From DATKFM01 sp963810485 (GTDB taxonomy: Bacteria > Pseudomonadota > Alphaproteobacteria > Dongiales > Dongiaceae): a stretch of 64,000 bases of DNA. Numbering within the stretch: position 1 is the stretch's first letter; every line of letters begins with the position of its first letter. Shown one piece after another: positions 29,364 through 40,605 of the stretch. The stretch lies in NCBI GenBank assembly GCA_963810485.1, contig CAWENQ010000004.1:434001-498000 (forward strand), in the 5' to 3' direction. The translations under genes were made by a program, and so were the position numbers. Below the pieces are notes generated by a model, which was given only the letters and a program-made list of their open reading frames with translations, had not been told where the DNA came from and searched no databases.

Positions 29364-30412
29364 CGGCCGCGCCCTCCGCTTCATCGCCCAACAGCTCGAG
29401 CTGCTCGGCTGCCCGCTTGCTAATGGCGAGGCCGAGATAGCGGAAGCCGTTGGCGGTCAGCAACCGGCCGCGCGGCGAGCGCTGCAGCAGGCCCTGCTGG
29501 ATCAGATAGGGCTCGATGACTTCCTCGATGGCGTCGCGCTGTTCCGACAGCGCCGCTGCGAGAGTCTCCACGCCGACGGGGCCGCCCTCGTAATTCTCGG
29601 CGATGCAGCGGAGGAAGCGCCGGTCCATGGCGTCGAGGCCCTGGGCATCCACCTCCAGCCGGTTCAGCGCGGCATCGGCCGCGGTGGCGTCCACTTTCTT
29701 CGTGCCGGCGACCGAGGCGAAATCCCGCACCCGCCGCAGCAGGCGCCCGGCGACGCGGGGCGTGCCGCGGGAACGCCGCGCGATTTCCTGGGCGCCGCTG
29801 GAGGTGATGTCGAGTCCGAGCACCTTGGCGCCGCGCAGCACCACGCGCTCCAATTCCTCCGCCGTGTAGAATTGCAGCCGCAGCGGAATGCCGAAGCGTT
29901 CGCGCAACGGCGTGGTGATCAGTCCCGAGCGCGTGGTCGCGCCGATCAGCGTGAAGCGCGGCAGGTCGATGCGCACCGAGCGCGCCGCCGGCCCTTCGCC
30001 GATGATGAGGTCGAGCTGGAAATCCTCCATCGCGGGATAGAGTATTTCCTCCACGGCGGGATTGAGGCGGTGGATCTCGTCGATGAACAGCACGTCCCGC
30101 GTTTCGAGATTGGTCAGCAGCGCCGCCAAGTCGCCGGCGCGGGCGATGACGGGTCCCGACGTCATGCGGAATCCGACGCCGAGCTCGCGGGCGATGATCT
30201 GCGCCATCGTGGTCTTGCCCAGGCCCGGCGGCCCATGCAGCAGCACATGATCAAGCGCATCGCTACGAGCCCGCGCGGCCGCGATAAAGACGCCGAGGTT
30301 CTCCCGCACCGCCTGCTGGCCGACGAAATCGCGTCAGGCGCTGCGGCCGGATCGAGGCTTCGGCGGCGTCTTCGCCGGCGGCGGCGGGGCTGACCATGCG
30401 GCGCTCGGTCAT
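29356..30412 (-). CDS. ruvB: Holliday junction helicase RuvB, one frameshift
   Basis: About 351 aa once a single extra base near 30335 is ignored. The AAA+ motor has Walker A G-P-P-G-L-G-K-T-T, Walker B V-L-F-I-D-E-I-H-R-L, sensor G-A-T-T-R-S-G-L-I-T-T-P-L-R-E-R-F-G-I, and a winged-helix C-domain that contacts DNA. The N-terminus from ATG 30412 reads T-E-R-R-M-V-S-P, then S-I-R-P-Q-R-L before the shift and D-F-V-G-Q-Q after it. RuvB drives branch migration with RuvA. Its ATG overlaps the ruvA stop (ATGA). Confidence 0.95.
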
Positions 30413-31014
30413 GCGCTGAGCTCCTTCAGGCCGGCGCGGATCAGCGCTTCAAGCGGCGGCGTGCCGCCAAGCCGCCTTGCCGCCTGGGCGACCGCGCCGA
30501 ACGCATCGGTGCGGCGATAGCCGAGATTGACCAGGGCCGACACCGCATCGGCCATCGGGCCGATGGGCTCCGCCTCCGGCGCCAGCGCGGCCAGGCCGCC
30601 GAGGGCGATGCCGCCCGACCTTGTCCTTCAGTTCGGACAGGATGCGACTCGCCAGCTTCGGACCGACGCCGCTGGCGCGGGTCAGGCTGCGCCTTGTCCT
30701 GGGCGGCGATCGCCTGGGCCAGTTCGCCGGGGCTGTGCACGCCCAGGATCGCCAGCGCCAGCCTGGCGCCGACGCCCTGCACCGTGGTCAGCAGGCGGAA
30801 CCAGTCCCGCTCCGCCTCGTCGGCGAAGCCGTAGAGATGGATATGGTCCTCGCGCACATGGGTCTCGATCAGCAGGCTGGCGACGCTGCCCGCGCGCCGG
30901 CAGGCGATGCAGCGTCTTGCCCGAGCAGAACACCAGATAGCCGACGCCGTTGACGTCGATGATGGCGGAGTCGGTGCCCGCATTGTCGACCAGGCCGGTG
31001 AGCTTGGCGATCAT
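30409..31014 (-). CDS. ruvA: Holliday junction DNA-binding protein RuvA, three frameshifts
   Basis: ATG 31014 gives M-I-A-K-L-T-G-L-V-D. The remaining pieces in other frames follow the RuvA pattern: S-V-A-S-L-L-I-E-T-H-V-R-E-D, helix-hairpin-helix V-Q-G-V-G-A-R-L-A-L-A-I-L-G and S-G-V-G-P-K-L-A-S-R-I, and a C-terminal domain ending G-L-K-E-L-S-A. Removing one base near 30898, 30686 and 30622 gives 200 aa, the normal length. Starts inside the ruvC stop and ends on the ruvB start, both ATGA overlaps. Confidence 0.9.
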
Positions 31015-31522
31015 CGCAGGCCTCCTGCCATCGCCGCGGCGATACGACGCGCCGTGCCCGCATGGTGGGCATGGCAGATCGCCACGGCCAGCGCGTCGGC
31101 CGAATCCGCCGAATTCAAGACGACAGCCCGGCAGCAGGCGCCGCACCATCATCTGCACCTGGTCCTTGGTGGCATGGCCGACGCCGACCACGGATTTCTT
31201 GATCAGGTTGGCCGGATATTCCGACACGGGCAAACTGGCCAGCGCCGGCACCAGCACGCACCACGCCGCGGGCCATGCCCAGCTTCAGCGTGGAAGCCGC
31301 GTTCTGGCTGACGAAGGTCTCCTCCACCGCCGCCTCGGCCGGCCGGTGATCGGCGATCACCTTGGCCAGGGCGTGGTGGAGATGCACCAGCCGCTCCGGC
31401 AGGCCCAGATCCGCCTTCGGATGGATGGCGCCATCGGCCACATAGCGCAGATGGCTGCCCTCGACATCGATGATGCCCCAGCCGGTATGGCGCAGTCCGG
31501 GATCGAGTCCGAGCAGCCGCAT
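31011..31522 (-). CDS. ruvC: Holliday junction resolvase RuvC, two frameshifts
   Basis: The nuclease that cuts Holliday junctions. Catalytic acids are visible: Asp in G-L-D-P-G-L-R-H-T-G-W-G, Glu in A-V-E-E-T-F-V, and the C-terminal Asp pair in A-D-S-A-D-A-L-A. One extra base near 31277 (after G-V-V) and one near 31119 (before A-D-S-A-D) restore 169 aa, ending A-M-A-G-G-L-R. ATG 31522 lies 3 bp after yebC's stop. Confidence 0.92.
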
Positions 31523-31525
31523 GCT

Positions 31526-32275
31526 TCAGGCCGTCATCTTTGCCAGCACGTCGTCGGCCACTTCGAAATTGGCCACCACGTTCTGCACGTCGTCGTTGTC
31601 TTCCAGCGTATCGAGCAGCTTGAGAAGAGATTCCGCAGCCGGCCCATCCACCGGCACCGTGTTCTGCGGCCGCCAGCCGACCCGCGCTTCCTGGGGGGCG
31701 CCGAATTTCGCCTCCAGCGCATCGCGCACGACGGCGAACTGATCGATGGCACAGAGCACCTCATGGGCGTCGGCGTCGCTGCTGACATCGTCGGCGCCGG
31801 CGTCCAGCGCCGCCTCGAACATGGCGTCGCCGCTGGCCGCCTTGGCGGGATAGCGGATGATGCCCTTGCGGTCGAACATGAAGGAGACGCTGTTGGTCTC
31901 CCCCAGATTGCCGCCGAACTTGGTGAAGGCGACGCGGATCTCGCCGGCGGTGCGATTGCGGTTGTCGGTCAGCGCCTCGACGATGATGGCGACGCCGCCG
32001 GGACCATAGCCCTCATAGCGCACCTCGTCGTAGTTGGCGCCGGTGTCGCCGCCGATGCCGCGCTTGATCGCCCGCTCCATGGTGTCGCGCGACATGTTGG
32101 CCTGGCGCGCCGCCGAGATCGCCGCCCTTAAGCGCGGGTTCATGGCGGGATCGGGCAGACCCGATTTCGCCGCCACCGTGAGCTCGCGGATCAGCTTGGT
32201 GAAGATCTTGCCGCGCTTGGCGTCCTGCGCGCCCTTGCGGACCATGATGTTCTTGAATTGTGAATGTCCGGCCAT
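31526..32275 (-). CDS. yebC: YebC/PmpR-family transcriptional regulator
   Basis: A 249-aa protein starting M-A-G-H-S-Q-F-K-N-I-M-V-R-K-G-A-Q-D and containing G-Y-G-P-G-G-V-A-I-I-V-E and G-G-N-L-G. YebC-family members have been described as DNA-binding regulators and, more recently, as helping ribosomes at proline stretches. ATG 32275 marks the family start; the upstream frame is not supported. First gene of the long yebC-to-ftsH block. Confidence 0.95.
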   Translation of the reverse strand: MAGHSQFKNIMVRKGAQDAKRGKIFTKLIRELTVAAKSGLPDPAMNPRLRAAISAARQANMSRDTMERAIKRGIGGDTGANYDEVRYEGYGPGGVAIIVEALTDNRNRTAGEIRVAFTKFGGNLGETNSVSFMFDRKGIIRYPAKAASGDAMFEAALDAGADDVSSDADAHEVLCAIDQFAVVRDALEAKFGAPQEARVGWRPQNTVPVDGPAAESLLKLLDTLEDNDDVQNVVANFEVADDVLAKMTA

Positions 32276-32433
32276 CGCGAATTGTTCTCTGTTCCCGCGG
32301 TTTTCAGGTTGATAAGTAGCGAGCCAAAATTGTGAAGGCGCGGACAATCCAACGCCGTTAGCTAGGCTGTCAATATGGCAAGAATACGGCGATTCGGGGC
32401 CGTTTGGGACAAGTTGCGGACATGCCCGCGGGC

Positions 32434-32472
32434 AAAAAAGAGCGGCCGCCGGTTGAGGCCGGCGGCCGCTCG
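32434..32472 (-). terminator. Strong rho-independent terminator after the RTX gene
   Basis: CGAGCGGCCGCCGG pairs with CCGGCGGCCGCTC around TTGAGG on the opposite strand, followed on the minus strand by TTTTTT. It lies 22 bp after the RTX stop. Confidence 0.9.
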
Positions 32473-32494
32473 AAGACTGGCAGTCAGTGGACGG

Positions 32495-35400
32495 TCAGCC
32501 GAGGTCGAGATTGCCTTCGAGCACCGCCTGGTTGACGTTGGTCAGGGTGACGCTCTGCAGAGTCGCCACCTGGACGAAGGAAACGCCGTTGAGCGTGCCG
32601 TCCACATCCACCAGGACGGCGGTATTGCCGCCGCCGGGCACGAACTGCACGAAGTCGTGGGGATTGGAGACGCCGACGGTGTAGCCGGTCAGCAGGTCTG
32701 ACAGGTCGAGCGTATCGCCCAAGGTACCCGCATTGAAGTCGGTGACGGTATCGATGTTATCGCTCGTCCAGACGCGGAATGTATCGCGGCCGGCGCCGCC
32801 GGTCATTGTGTCTGCGCCGCCATAGCCTGATAGCGTGTCGTTGCCTGCCAGGCCCTGCAGATTGTTGCCGATTGAGCCGGTACTCTGTCCCTGAATGAGA
32901 TTGTTGAGGCCGTTGCCGACACCGGTGATCGCCGGGCCGGACAACTCCAGATTCTCTACATTGTTCGCCATCGTATAGCTCGTGGCAGTGCTCCTGATGA
33001 GGTCGAAGCCCTTTCCCGCAGCCTCGACGACCACGTCGAGCGAGCTGTTGACGATATAGGTGTCGTTGCCCGCGCCGCCGGCCATCGAATCCGCGCCGTC
33101 GTCGCCTGCCAGCGTATCGTTGCCGGCGCCGCCGATCAGGCTGTCATTATCGTTGCCAGCGTCCAACGAGTCGTTGCCGGCACCGCCATCCAACGTGTCA
33201 TTGCCCGACTGGCTGTCCAGCGTATCGTCGCCGCCCAAGCCCGCGAGCTTGTTGGCAAACGAGCCCAGGCCGAGGATGACATTGCCTAGGCCATTGCCGG
33301 TCCCCTTGGCGCTGTTCAGCATCATGTTGTCGACATTGGCCGCCATCACATAGTCGATTTCGGACATGACGAGATCGGTGCCGCCGGTTGCCGTTTCGAC
33401 GATCTTGTCGCCGGCAACGTTGACAAAATACACGTCGGTGCCGTCGCCGCCGATCATGGAGTCCGCGCCGTCGCCGCCATCGAGCGTGTCGGTGCCGTTG
33501 CCGCCGATCAGCGTATCGGCGCCCACGAGGCCGAGGAGCTTGTTATCCGACGATGTGCCTTCGATTCTGTTATTGAGCCCGTTGCCCGTTCCGTCGAGCG
33601 CCGTCGAGACCAGAACCAGATTTTCGATGTCGCCATTCAGCGCCGCGATATCTACCCGAGAATTGATGGTGTCCTTGCCGCTGCCGCCCGAGCCCGCGGA
33701 ATCATCGACGACATCCAGCACCGAGTTCGACATGGTAGGTATCGTTGCCCGCGCCGCCGATCAGCGTGTCCGCTTCGCCGGAGAAACCACCCGTCAACGT
33801 GTCGTTGCCGCCCATGCCGCTGAGTTTGTTGTTGGCGGTATTGCCGCCGATGTAGTTGGCGCTCGCATTGCCGGTGCCCGAACCGGCGCCGGTCTCAAGG
33901 TAGAGGGTTTCGATGTTGGCGCTCAGCGTGTAGTCGGCAGTCGCGTGCACAATATCGGCGCCCGCATTCACGCCTTCGACGATCTTGTCATTCTTGTCGT
34001 CCACGAGATAGGCGTCCTCGCCGCCGCCGCCGGCCATGGTGTCCACGCCGATGCCGCCATCCATCGTGTCATAGGTGGCGCCGCCGATGAGCGAGTCGTT
34101 GCCGGCATCGCCATGCAGGCCGTTGAAGCCACCGCCGCCGATCAGCGTATCGGCGCCGTCCTCGCCCTGGAGATAGTCGCTCTGCGCGCCGCCCATCAGC
34201 TTGTCATTGCCGATTCCGCCATAAACCGTGTCGTCGCCCGCGCCGCCGTCGATCGTGTCGTTGCCGTTCAGACCCGACAGCGAGTTCTTTGCCGCCGAGG
34301 CCAAGGATGACGTCATCAGAAGTATTGCCATTGATGATGTTATCCAGCGCATTGCCGGTGCCCTTCGAGGCCGCGTCTTTCATGGAGAGGTATTCGACAT
34401 TGGCGGCCAGCGTGTAATCGACGCCGGCGAAGACGACATCGGTGCCCTGCCCCACCTGTTCGACGATCTTGTCGCCGATGTCCTCGACGGCGTACCAGTC
34501 GCTGCCGCGGCCGCCCACCATCAGGTCGTTGCCGGCCTGACCTACGAGCGTATCGGCGGCACCCGACGAAGGATCGTGGTCGCCGATCAGCGTGTCGTTG
34601 CCGTCGCCGCCCTGGAGGATATTCCCCTTGTCGTTGCCGGAAATCTTGTTCGCGAGGCCGTTGCCCTGGGCGTTGTTGGCGTTGCTGGCAAGGAACAGGG
34701 TTTCGATGTTTTGCAGTGCGGCAAGTGACAGATCGGTGAAGTTCACATCGGAGATGATCGTGTCCTTGCCAGCGCCGGCACCTTCCACGATCGCATCGCC
34801 GGCATCGAGCAGATAGTAGGTATCGTCGCCGACGCCCCCTTCCATCGTATCGTCGCCGGCGGCGCCGTTGAGGATGTCGTTGCCGTCCTTGCCGAAGAGC
34901 TTGTCGCCGCCGTCGTCGCCTTGGATGGTATTGCTCAGCTTGTTGCCGGTGCCGACGACAGCAACCGCGCCGACATCGAAAGAGAGATTCTCGATGTTGG
35001 CATGGGCACTCAGATCGAACGTCGTAACGTTCGACACAATCTCGTCGGTGCCGCTGCCCGCAGCCTCGACAACAACTACTGACGCGTTGTCGACGAAGTA
35101 TTCATCGTTGCCCGCGCCGCCGATCAAGGTGTCCGCGCCGGAGCCGGACCGCAATTCGTCGTTCCCAGTACCGCCATTCAGCAGGTCGTTGCCGCTGCCG
35201 CCAAATATGCTGTCATTGCCGGCGAGGCCGAACAGCTTGTTGTCGCCCCCGTTGCCGTTGAGCAGGTTGTTCCCGCCATTGCCGAAAGCGGTGATCGCGC
35301 TGCCCGTCACAACCAACGACTCGACGTTGTTGGCCAGCTTGGTCTTGTCGACCGAAGAGAACAGGGTATCGAAGGAGAATGCCTCCGGCGCCTCGATCAC

Positions 35401-37848
35401 GACATCCTTGGCGGAATTGACGTAGTAGAAATCCGTACCCTTGCCGCCGATCATCGTGTCGTCGCCGATGCCGCCCTCGATCGTGTCGGCGCCCTCGCCA
35501 CCAGTCAGCTTGTCGTTGCCGGAGCCGCCGTCGATGCTGTCGTCGCCGGTCTTGCCGTCGACGGTGTCGTTGCCGCCCTGGGCCAGCAGTGTATTGCTGT
35601 TTGAATTGCCGATGATGAGGTTGGCGCCGCTGCTGCCGGAGGCGATGACCGCCGGCGTGAACTCGAGCAGGGTCAAATTCTCGACATTTGCGTAGGATAC
35701 GAGATTGACGCCGTCGTACATCGCAATCAGGGTGTCGATGCCCTGCCCCGGCGATTCCAAGGCCTTGTCGCCGGCCTGGTCGACGTAATAGCTGTCGTTG
35801 CCCTCGTTTCCGGCCATCGTATCGGCGCCGGCGGCGCCGGAGAGCGTGTCATTGCCGCCGCCGCCGGCCAGCGAATTGTCGCCGGCGTTGCCGAAGATGT
35901 AGTTGGCGAATTTGTTGCCCGTGGCGTTGGTGCCGGCATTGAGGAAAAAATACTCAATAGCGGCCGCGTCGGGCAGGACATAGTCGACCTTGCTGAAGAC
36001 CTGGTCGATTCCCGGCCCGGTCTCCACCACCACGTCGCCGGAGCTCTCGACGAAGTAGAGGTCGGTGCCGGCGCCGCCGGCCATGGTGTTGTTGCCGCCA
36101 TTGCCGAGCAGCTGGTCGATGCCAGCGCCGCCAGCCAGGCTGTCGTTGCCGCCATTGCCTACCAGCAGGTCATTGCCGGCACCGGCGTCCAGAGTGTCAT
36201 TGCCGCCGGCTCCGGTAATCGTATCATTACCGCCGAGGCCGGCCAGCTTCGCCGTCAGCACGAAGCTGGTAATCGAGTTGTTGAGGCCGTTGCCGGCCGC
36301 CATCTTCCCGCTGCCATAAAGCTCCAGATTTTCTGCATTCGCGGCCAGCGTATGGTTCGCGAAGGCAAAGACGGTGTCGTTGCCGCCGGCGAGACCGGCC
36401 GCCTCGACGATCTTATCGCCGCTGTCAAAGACGTAGTAATTGTCGTTGCCTTTGCCGCCGATCATCACATCGACAGCGCCGCCGCCGTCGATAACGTCGC
36501 TGCCCTCGCCGCCCAGCAGCGTATCTTCGCTGCTTTCGCCATTGAGCGTGTCATTGCCCGCGCCGCCCAACAGCGAGTCGCGTTCGGTGCCGCCCAGAAT
36601 GTTGTCCTTGCCGGCGCCGCCATCGATGGTGTCGTTGCCGTTGAGGCCATCGAGAACATTGTCTTGGTCCTGACCGATGATCTTGTTGGCAAGCCCATTG
36701 CCGGTACCGTTGGCAGCCGCGGCCAGTAGCGTCAGGTTTTCGATGTTCAGGGACAGCGTGTAGCTGGCAGCGCTGCTGTTGACCGAATCCTTGCCTTCGC
36801 CCAGGGCTTCGGTCACCTGATCGGCGGTTTCATTCACGAAATAAAGGTCGTCGCCCTTGCCGCCGAACAGCGAATCGATCCCGGTGCCGCCGTTCAGCGT
36901 GTCGTTGCCATCGAAGCCAAAGAGCTGGTTCTTGCCGCTATTGCCGGTGATTTCGTTGGCGGCCGAGTTGCCCTTGCCATAGAAGTCGCCGCTGCCCCCC
37001 AGCAGCAGATTCTCGAAGTTGGCGAGCAGCGTGTAGTCGTCTGACGTTTGGACCTTGTCGACGCCCTGTCCCGGCATCTCCGTGATCTTGTCGATCGACT
37101 CCACATCCGCGTAGTTGTCATTCCCGGAACCACCGGCGATCGTGTCGGCGCCAGCGTCGCCACGGAGGATATCGTTGCCGGCGCCGCCGAGTATGCTGTC
37201 ATTTTCCGTGTCGCCATGAAGGATGTCGCCACCAGCGCCGCCGTCCACCGTGTCCGCTCCGGCATTGCCGAAAAGGATATCGGAGCCGGCGCCGCCGGCG
37301 ACGCTGTCATTGTTGTCGTCGCCATAGGCAATGTCGCCGCCGCCGCCGCCGATGACCGTGTCGTTCCCAGCCTCGCCGTGAAGGATGTCGCCTTCCGCGC
37401 CGCCGTCGAGCAAGTCATTGCCGTTGCCCGCGTAAACGATGTCGCCGCCGCCGCCGCTGCTGACGGTGTCATTGCCGCCGTAGGTGAAAAGCGCATCGCC
37501 GCTGGTCGAGCCGGTCATCTTGTCCGGACCGCCGAACAGCAAGGCCAGGGCGCCGGCGTTATCAGCGGTTTCCAGATCCGTCCGGAAAGTCGCGACCGGA
37601 TAGCTGAAGCCCGAGAGCGTGAACTCGGTGCCGCCATTGGTGGTGCGGGTCCAGCCGGTGATCGTGCCGCCGATCAGCACGCCGTCGAAATCATAGATGA
37701 AGTTGCCGGTGAACTGGTCGAAGCCCGTGCCGTCGGAAACACGGTAGGTCGTCGCATTGGCGATCGTCACCGCTCCATCAAGGAACCGGAGGATATTGAA
37801 GTTGTTGAAAGTGCTGATCTGCCTGTTGCCGCCGACGAGTACCGACAT
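32495..37848 (-). CDS. Giant RTX calcium-binding protein with type I secretion signal, two frameshifts
   Basis: About 1783 aa after removing one extra base near 34291 and one near 33729. Residues 1 to about 110 form a non-repeat head (M-S-V-L-V-G-G-N-R-Q). Then come very many G-G-x-G-x-D-x-U-x nonapeptides grouped into about 13 larger blocks. Each block begins Y-x-V-x-x-x-x-D-x-V-x-E, continues x-Y-T-L-x-x-N-x-E-N-L, and ends in a run of Ca-binding repeats. The last 100 aa (D-T-F-R-V ... V-T-D-F-N-A-G ... D-T-L-D-L-S-D-L-L) look like a T1SS target domain. An excellent RBS (GGAGGAGGGG) precedes ATG 37848. No enzymatic domain is visible, so adhesin, matrix or surface-layer roles are likeliest. 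No T1SS genes lie nearby. Confidence 0.92.
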
Positions 37849-38144
37849 CGAAGTCCCCTCCTCCGCACACGCTTGCGCGCCCCGCCTGATGGTGGAGCGC
37901 GCATTCCGCAATATTGTCCATAAGCTCCCGCGCGGCGCGTGACCGGTGTCACAACCACCGGTGATATTCCTAGGAAGACGGTAACATTAACACTGCGCCG
38001 CGGCGGGGCCGAGCCCGGCGGCATAGGAACATAGGCGGATGGGATTGTCTTGGTGAATTTGCCGATCAGGCCCGGATTAACTGGTGAATCGCGGCATTCG
38101 CCGGCGTGTGATGATTAATTTCCGGCCCGCCGGCCGGCCGATGG
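37849..38144. promoter_or_regulatory. Upstream region of the RTX gene with an inverted repeat
   Basis: No gene is seen here. TGACCGGTG (37940-37948) and CACCGGTGA (37956-37964) form an inverted repeat, 8 of 9 positions paired, about 90-115 bp before the RTX start. A candidate operator for control of the RTX gene. Confidence 0.4.
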
Positions 38145-38976
38145 TCAGGCGCGAGCCATCTCCACTTGCGGCATCTGCGGCGAAAGCTTGCCGCCGATGC
38201 GCAGCGGAGAAACGCGGCGGGCGAGGCCGGTCTTGTCGTCGGTTTCCACGAACACGGCGCAGAGCGTCCCCGGCCCCTGCGCCGGCGAACAGCCGGTCCG
38301 TGGGCAGCTTGCGGGTGAAGCGGGCGATCGGCAGCGCCTTGTCCATGCCGATCACCGAATCGTAGTCGCCGCACATGCCGGCGTCGGTCTGGTAGGCGGT
38401 GCCCTTGGGCAGGATCATGGCATCGGCGGTCGGCACATGGGTGTGGGTGCCCACCACCAGCGAGACCCGGCCGTCGCAGACATGGCCCATGGCCATCTTC
38501 TCGCTGCTGGCCTCGGCGTGGATATCGACGATGATGGCGTCCACCGTGCCGCCCATGCGCTGGGTCGACAGCTCCTTCTCCAGCCCGGCGAAGGGATCGT
38601 CGAGCGGGTCCATGAACAGCCGGCCCATGATGTTGACCACCATCACCTTGCGGCCGTTCGCGGTCTGATAGACGTTGCTGCCCTTGCCTGGCGTGCCCAC
38701 CGGAAAATTCTGCGGCCGCAGCAGGCGCGGATGTCGGTCGATGAAGGCCGAGGTCTCCCGCTGGTCCCACACATGGTTGCCGGTGGTGATCACGTCGATG
38801 CCGGCATCGTAGAGGTCCTGGCAGATCTTCTCGGTGATGCCGAAGCCGCCGGCCGCGTTCTCGCCATTGGCGATGACGAAATCCAGGCCGAGTTCCTTGC
38901 GCAGCCGCGGCATATGCTCGATCAGCACGTCGCGCCCGGACCGTCCGACAATGTCGCCGCAGAAGAGTAATCTCAT
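38145..38976 (-). CDS. YmdB-like metallophosphoesterase (TIGR00282 family), one frameshift
   Basis: About 276 aa after ignoring one extra base in a CCCC run near 38268-38271. Calcineurin-like metal ligands are seen in F-C-G-D-I-V-G-R-S-G-R, A-N-G-E-N-A-A-G-G, T-G-N-H-V-W-D, and G-T-H-T-H-V-P-T-A-D. Members are 2',3'-cyclic-nucleotide phosphodiesterases; in Bacillus YmdB affects biofilm and RNA levels. The corrected C-terminus ends M-A-R-A at the TGA at 38145. It lies directly downstream of fau. Confidence 0.88.
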
Positions 38977-39029
38977 GGTCTCAATATCGCGACTGCGGGC
39001 CGCTACGTCCAGGGAGCAGGCCCGGCAAA

Positions 39030-39618
39030 TCAGCCAATCGCAATGGCTTCGCGCTCCGTGACGATCCAGTCCAGCGGCTGGTCGGAGTCATCCCGCGGCA
39101 CCGCCGGCACCTCCTGGGCCGAGAGCGCGACGCCGACGGCGAGAACATCGCCGCCCGCGGCGCGCAGCTTGTGCAGCGTCCGGTCGTAGAATCCGCCGCC
39201 ATAGCCGAGCCGGTAGCCGGCCCGGTCGAAGGCCAAGCAGCGGCACGATCAGCAGCGACGGCACGACCTCGGGCGACTCCGGCGGTGGCGTCATCACCCG
39301 GAAATTGCCCTGCACCAGTTCAGTGCCCGGCGTCCAGCGCCGGAACAGCAGCGGCTCGCCGCGCTTGATCACCACCGGCAAGCCGATCTTATGGCCGCGC
39401 GCCGCCAGCGCCATGATCAGCGGCCGCGTGTCCAGCTCATCGGCCAGCGGCCAGAAGGCGGAGATGGCGTCATGATCCGCGGTCGGGATCGTGGTCAGAA
39501 ACCGGAAGCGCAGATCCTCGCCCGATCGGGGCAGGCTCAAGAGCGCCCGCCGCCGGCCCTCTGCCGCGGCAACGCGCAACTCCCGTTTCGTCGCGTTGAT
39601 GTCAGCCGGCGTCGCCAT
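39030..39618 (-). CDS. fau: 5-formyltetrahydrofolate cyclo-ligase, one frameshift
   Basis: About 195 aa after ignoring one extra base near 39236. It shows K-R-E-L-R near the start, D-E-L-D-T-R-P-L, I-V-P-L-L-A-F-D, and after the shift R-L-G-Y-G-G-G-F-Y-D-R-T-L, the ATP/Mg loop. It returns 5-formyl-THF to the folate pool. Lies just downstream of 6S RNA, the arrangement common to many proteobacteria. Confidence 0.93.
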
Positions 39619-39654
39619 GGCACGCGATGATCACGGTTGGGAATGTCCTGGAGG

Positions 39655-39812
39655 AGATGGAATCAGCGCGGACGGACCACGTTGGCCGATGACTGTATGA
39701 TTCCTCATGTGGCCTGCGTTGCAGGTGGGCGCCATGTACCGAAACCAGGGTCCCGGCAGGGACAGCTCCCGAGAGGTAGATATTGGCCCCAGGGAATGAC
39801 GGTCTGTCGCAC
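39655..39812 (-). ncRNA. ssrS: 6S RNA (RNA polymerase sigma70 mimic)
   Basis: The zapA-fau gap is the classic 6S RNA position. On the minus strand it contains ATTCCCTGGGGCCAATAT, very close to the conserved 6S box (CCCUGAGCCGAUAUUU in E. coli), then CTCTCGGGAGCTG, TGCCGGGACCCTGGTTTCGG and GGAAT, which can close the stem. 6S RNA folds as a long hairpin with an open bubble that imitates a promoter and traps RNA polymerase in stationary phase. The ends are approximate. Confidence 0.82.
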
Positions 39813-39838
39813 CGCGCAGCGCCGCCCGCAGATTGAAT

Positions 39839-40162
39839 CTAGGCGGCCTCGAGCTTCGCCGCAATATCCTGGATCTGCTTGGCCAACTTTTCTATGGAGC
39901 CGGCGACGGCGTCTTCGTTGGCGATCGCCGAGCCGCCGCGCTGGATCCGGTCCAGTTCGCCGTTGGAATCGTTCAGTTCATCGGCCAGCAGCAGCGACAC
40001 CATCAGCAGCAGCCGCGCTTCGCCGGCCTGGCCGACGGTCTTTACCAGTTCATCCACCCGGCGGCCGATCTCATTGGCCAGATCCTGCAGATGCTTCTCC
40101 TGCCCGTCATTGCAGGTGAGGTCGTAGGTGCGGCCGTTGATCACCACGGGAACGTTCGACAT
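39839..40162 (-). CDS. zapA: Cell division protein ZapA
   Basis: A 107-aa protein with the ZapA pattern: V-V-I-N-G-R-T-Y-D-L-T-C-N-D-G-Q-E near the start, then a coiled coil with L-L-L-M-V-S-L-L-L-A-D-E-L. ZapA bundles FtsZ filaments. Its 5' neighbour is a small coiled-coil gene and its 3' neighbour is 6S RNA. Confidence 0.93.
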   Translation of the reverse strand: MSNVPVVINGRTYDLTCNDGQEKHLQDLANEIGRRVDELVKTVGQAGEARLLLMVSLLLADELNDSNGELDRIQRGGSAIANEDAVAGSIEKLAKQIQDIAAKLEAA

Positions 40163-40165
40163 CGC

Positions 40166-40390
40166 TCAGGCCTCCACCAGGGCCTTGAGGCGGCCGATCG
40201 CCGCATCCAGCCGGTTGGAGACGGTGCGCGCCTCCGTCTGCAGCGCATTGTGGTGCTGCTTCAGTGACTTCAGCTCATCGGACAGGCGCGTGCGCTCGGA
40301 ATCATGGCGCTCCAGGTGCAATTCCACCGCGGAATGCAGCCGGTCGATGGCGGCGTCGAGTTGATCCAGGGCAGTCATGAGACGAGACAT
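40166..40390 (-). CDS. Small coiled-coil protein (DUF4164-like)
   Basis: A 74-aa, nearly all-helical protein with heptad-like spacing of Leu/Ile and many charged residues. Genes of this kind precede zapA in many alphaproteobacteria and are annotated DUF4164; a role in division is inferred from context. 3 bp separate it from zapA. ATG 40390 or the fifth residue, ATG 40378, could be the true start. Confidence 0.75.
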   Translation of the reverse strand: MSRLMTALDQLDAAIDRLHSAVELHLERHDSERTRLSDELKSLKQHHNALQTEARTVSNRLDAAIGRLKALVEA

Positions 40391-40605
40391 CTCGGCGGTT
40401 TCAAGCCGTTAGCGGATTTTTCAGCGGTTCAGTCTGAATACGCGGAAACATTAGGCGGGCGGGCATCGGCCCGTCAACCGCCGAAGCCCATGGCGGCTCT
40501 GGGGAATATGACCGTTGACGGGGCCAAGACCCGTCGGCAATTTGCCCCGCAACCGCCGGATCGCCGTCAAATTCCGCCAGCAAATCATCAGAGGAAGCGC
40601 AGGAT

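Noticed and set aside
32495..37848. Regularly spaced short repeats that could suggest a CRISPR or tandem-repeat array.
   Set aside because: The repeats are the codons of RTX nonapeptides: unit 27 bp, variable, and in frame with a protein.
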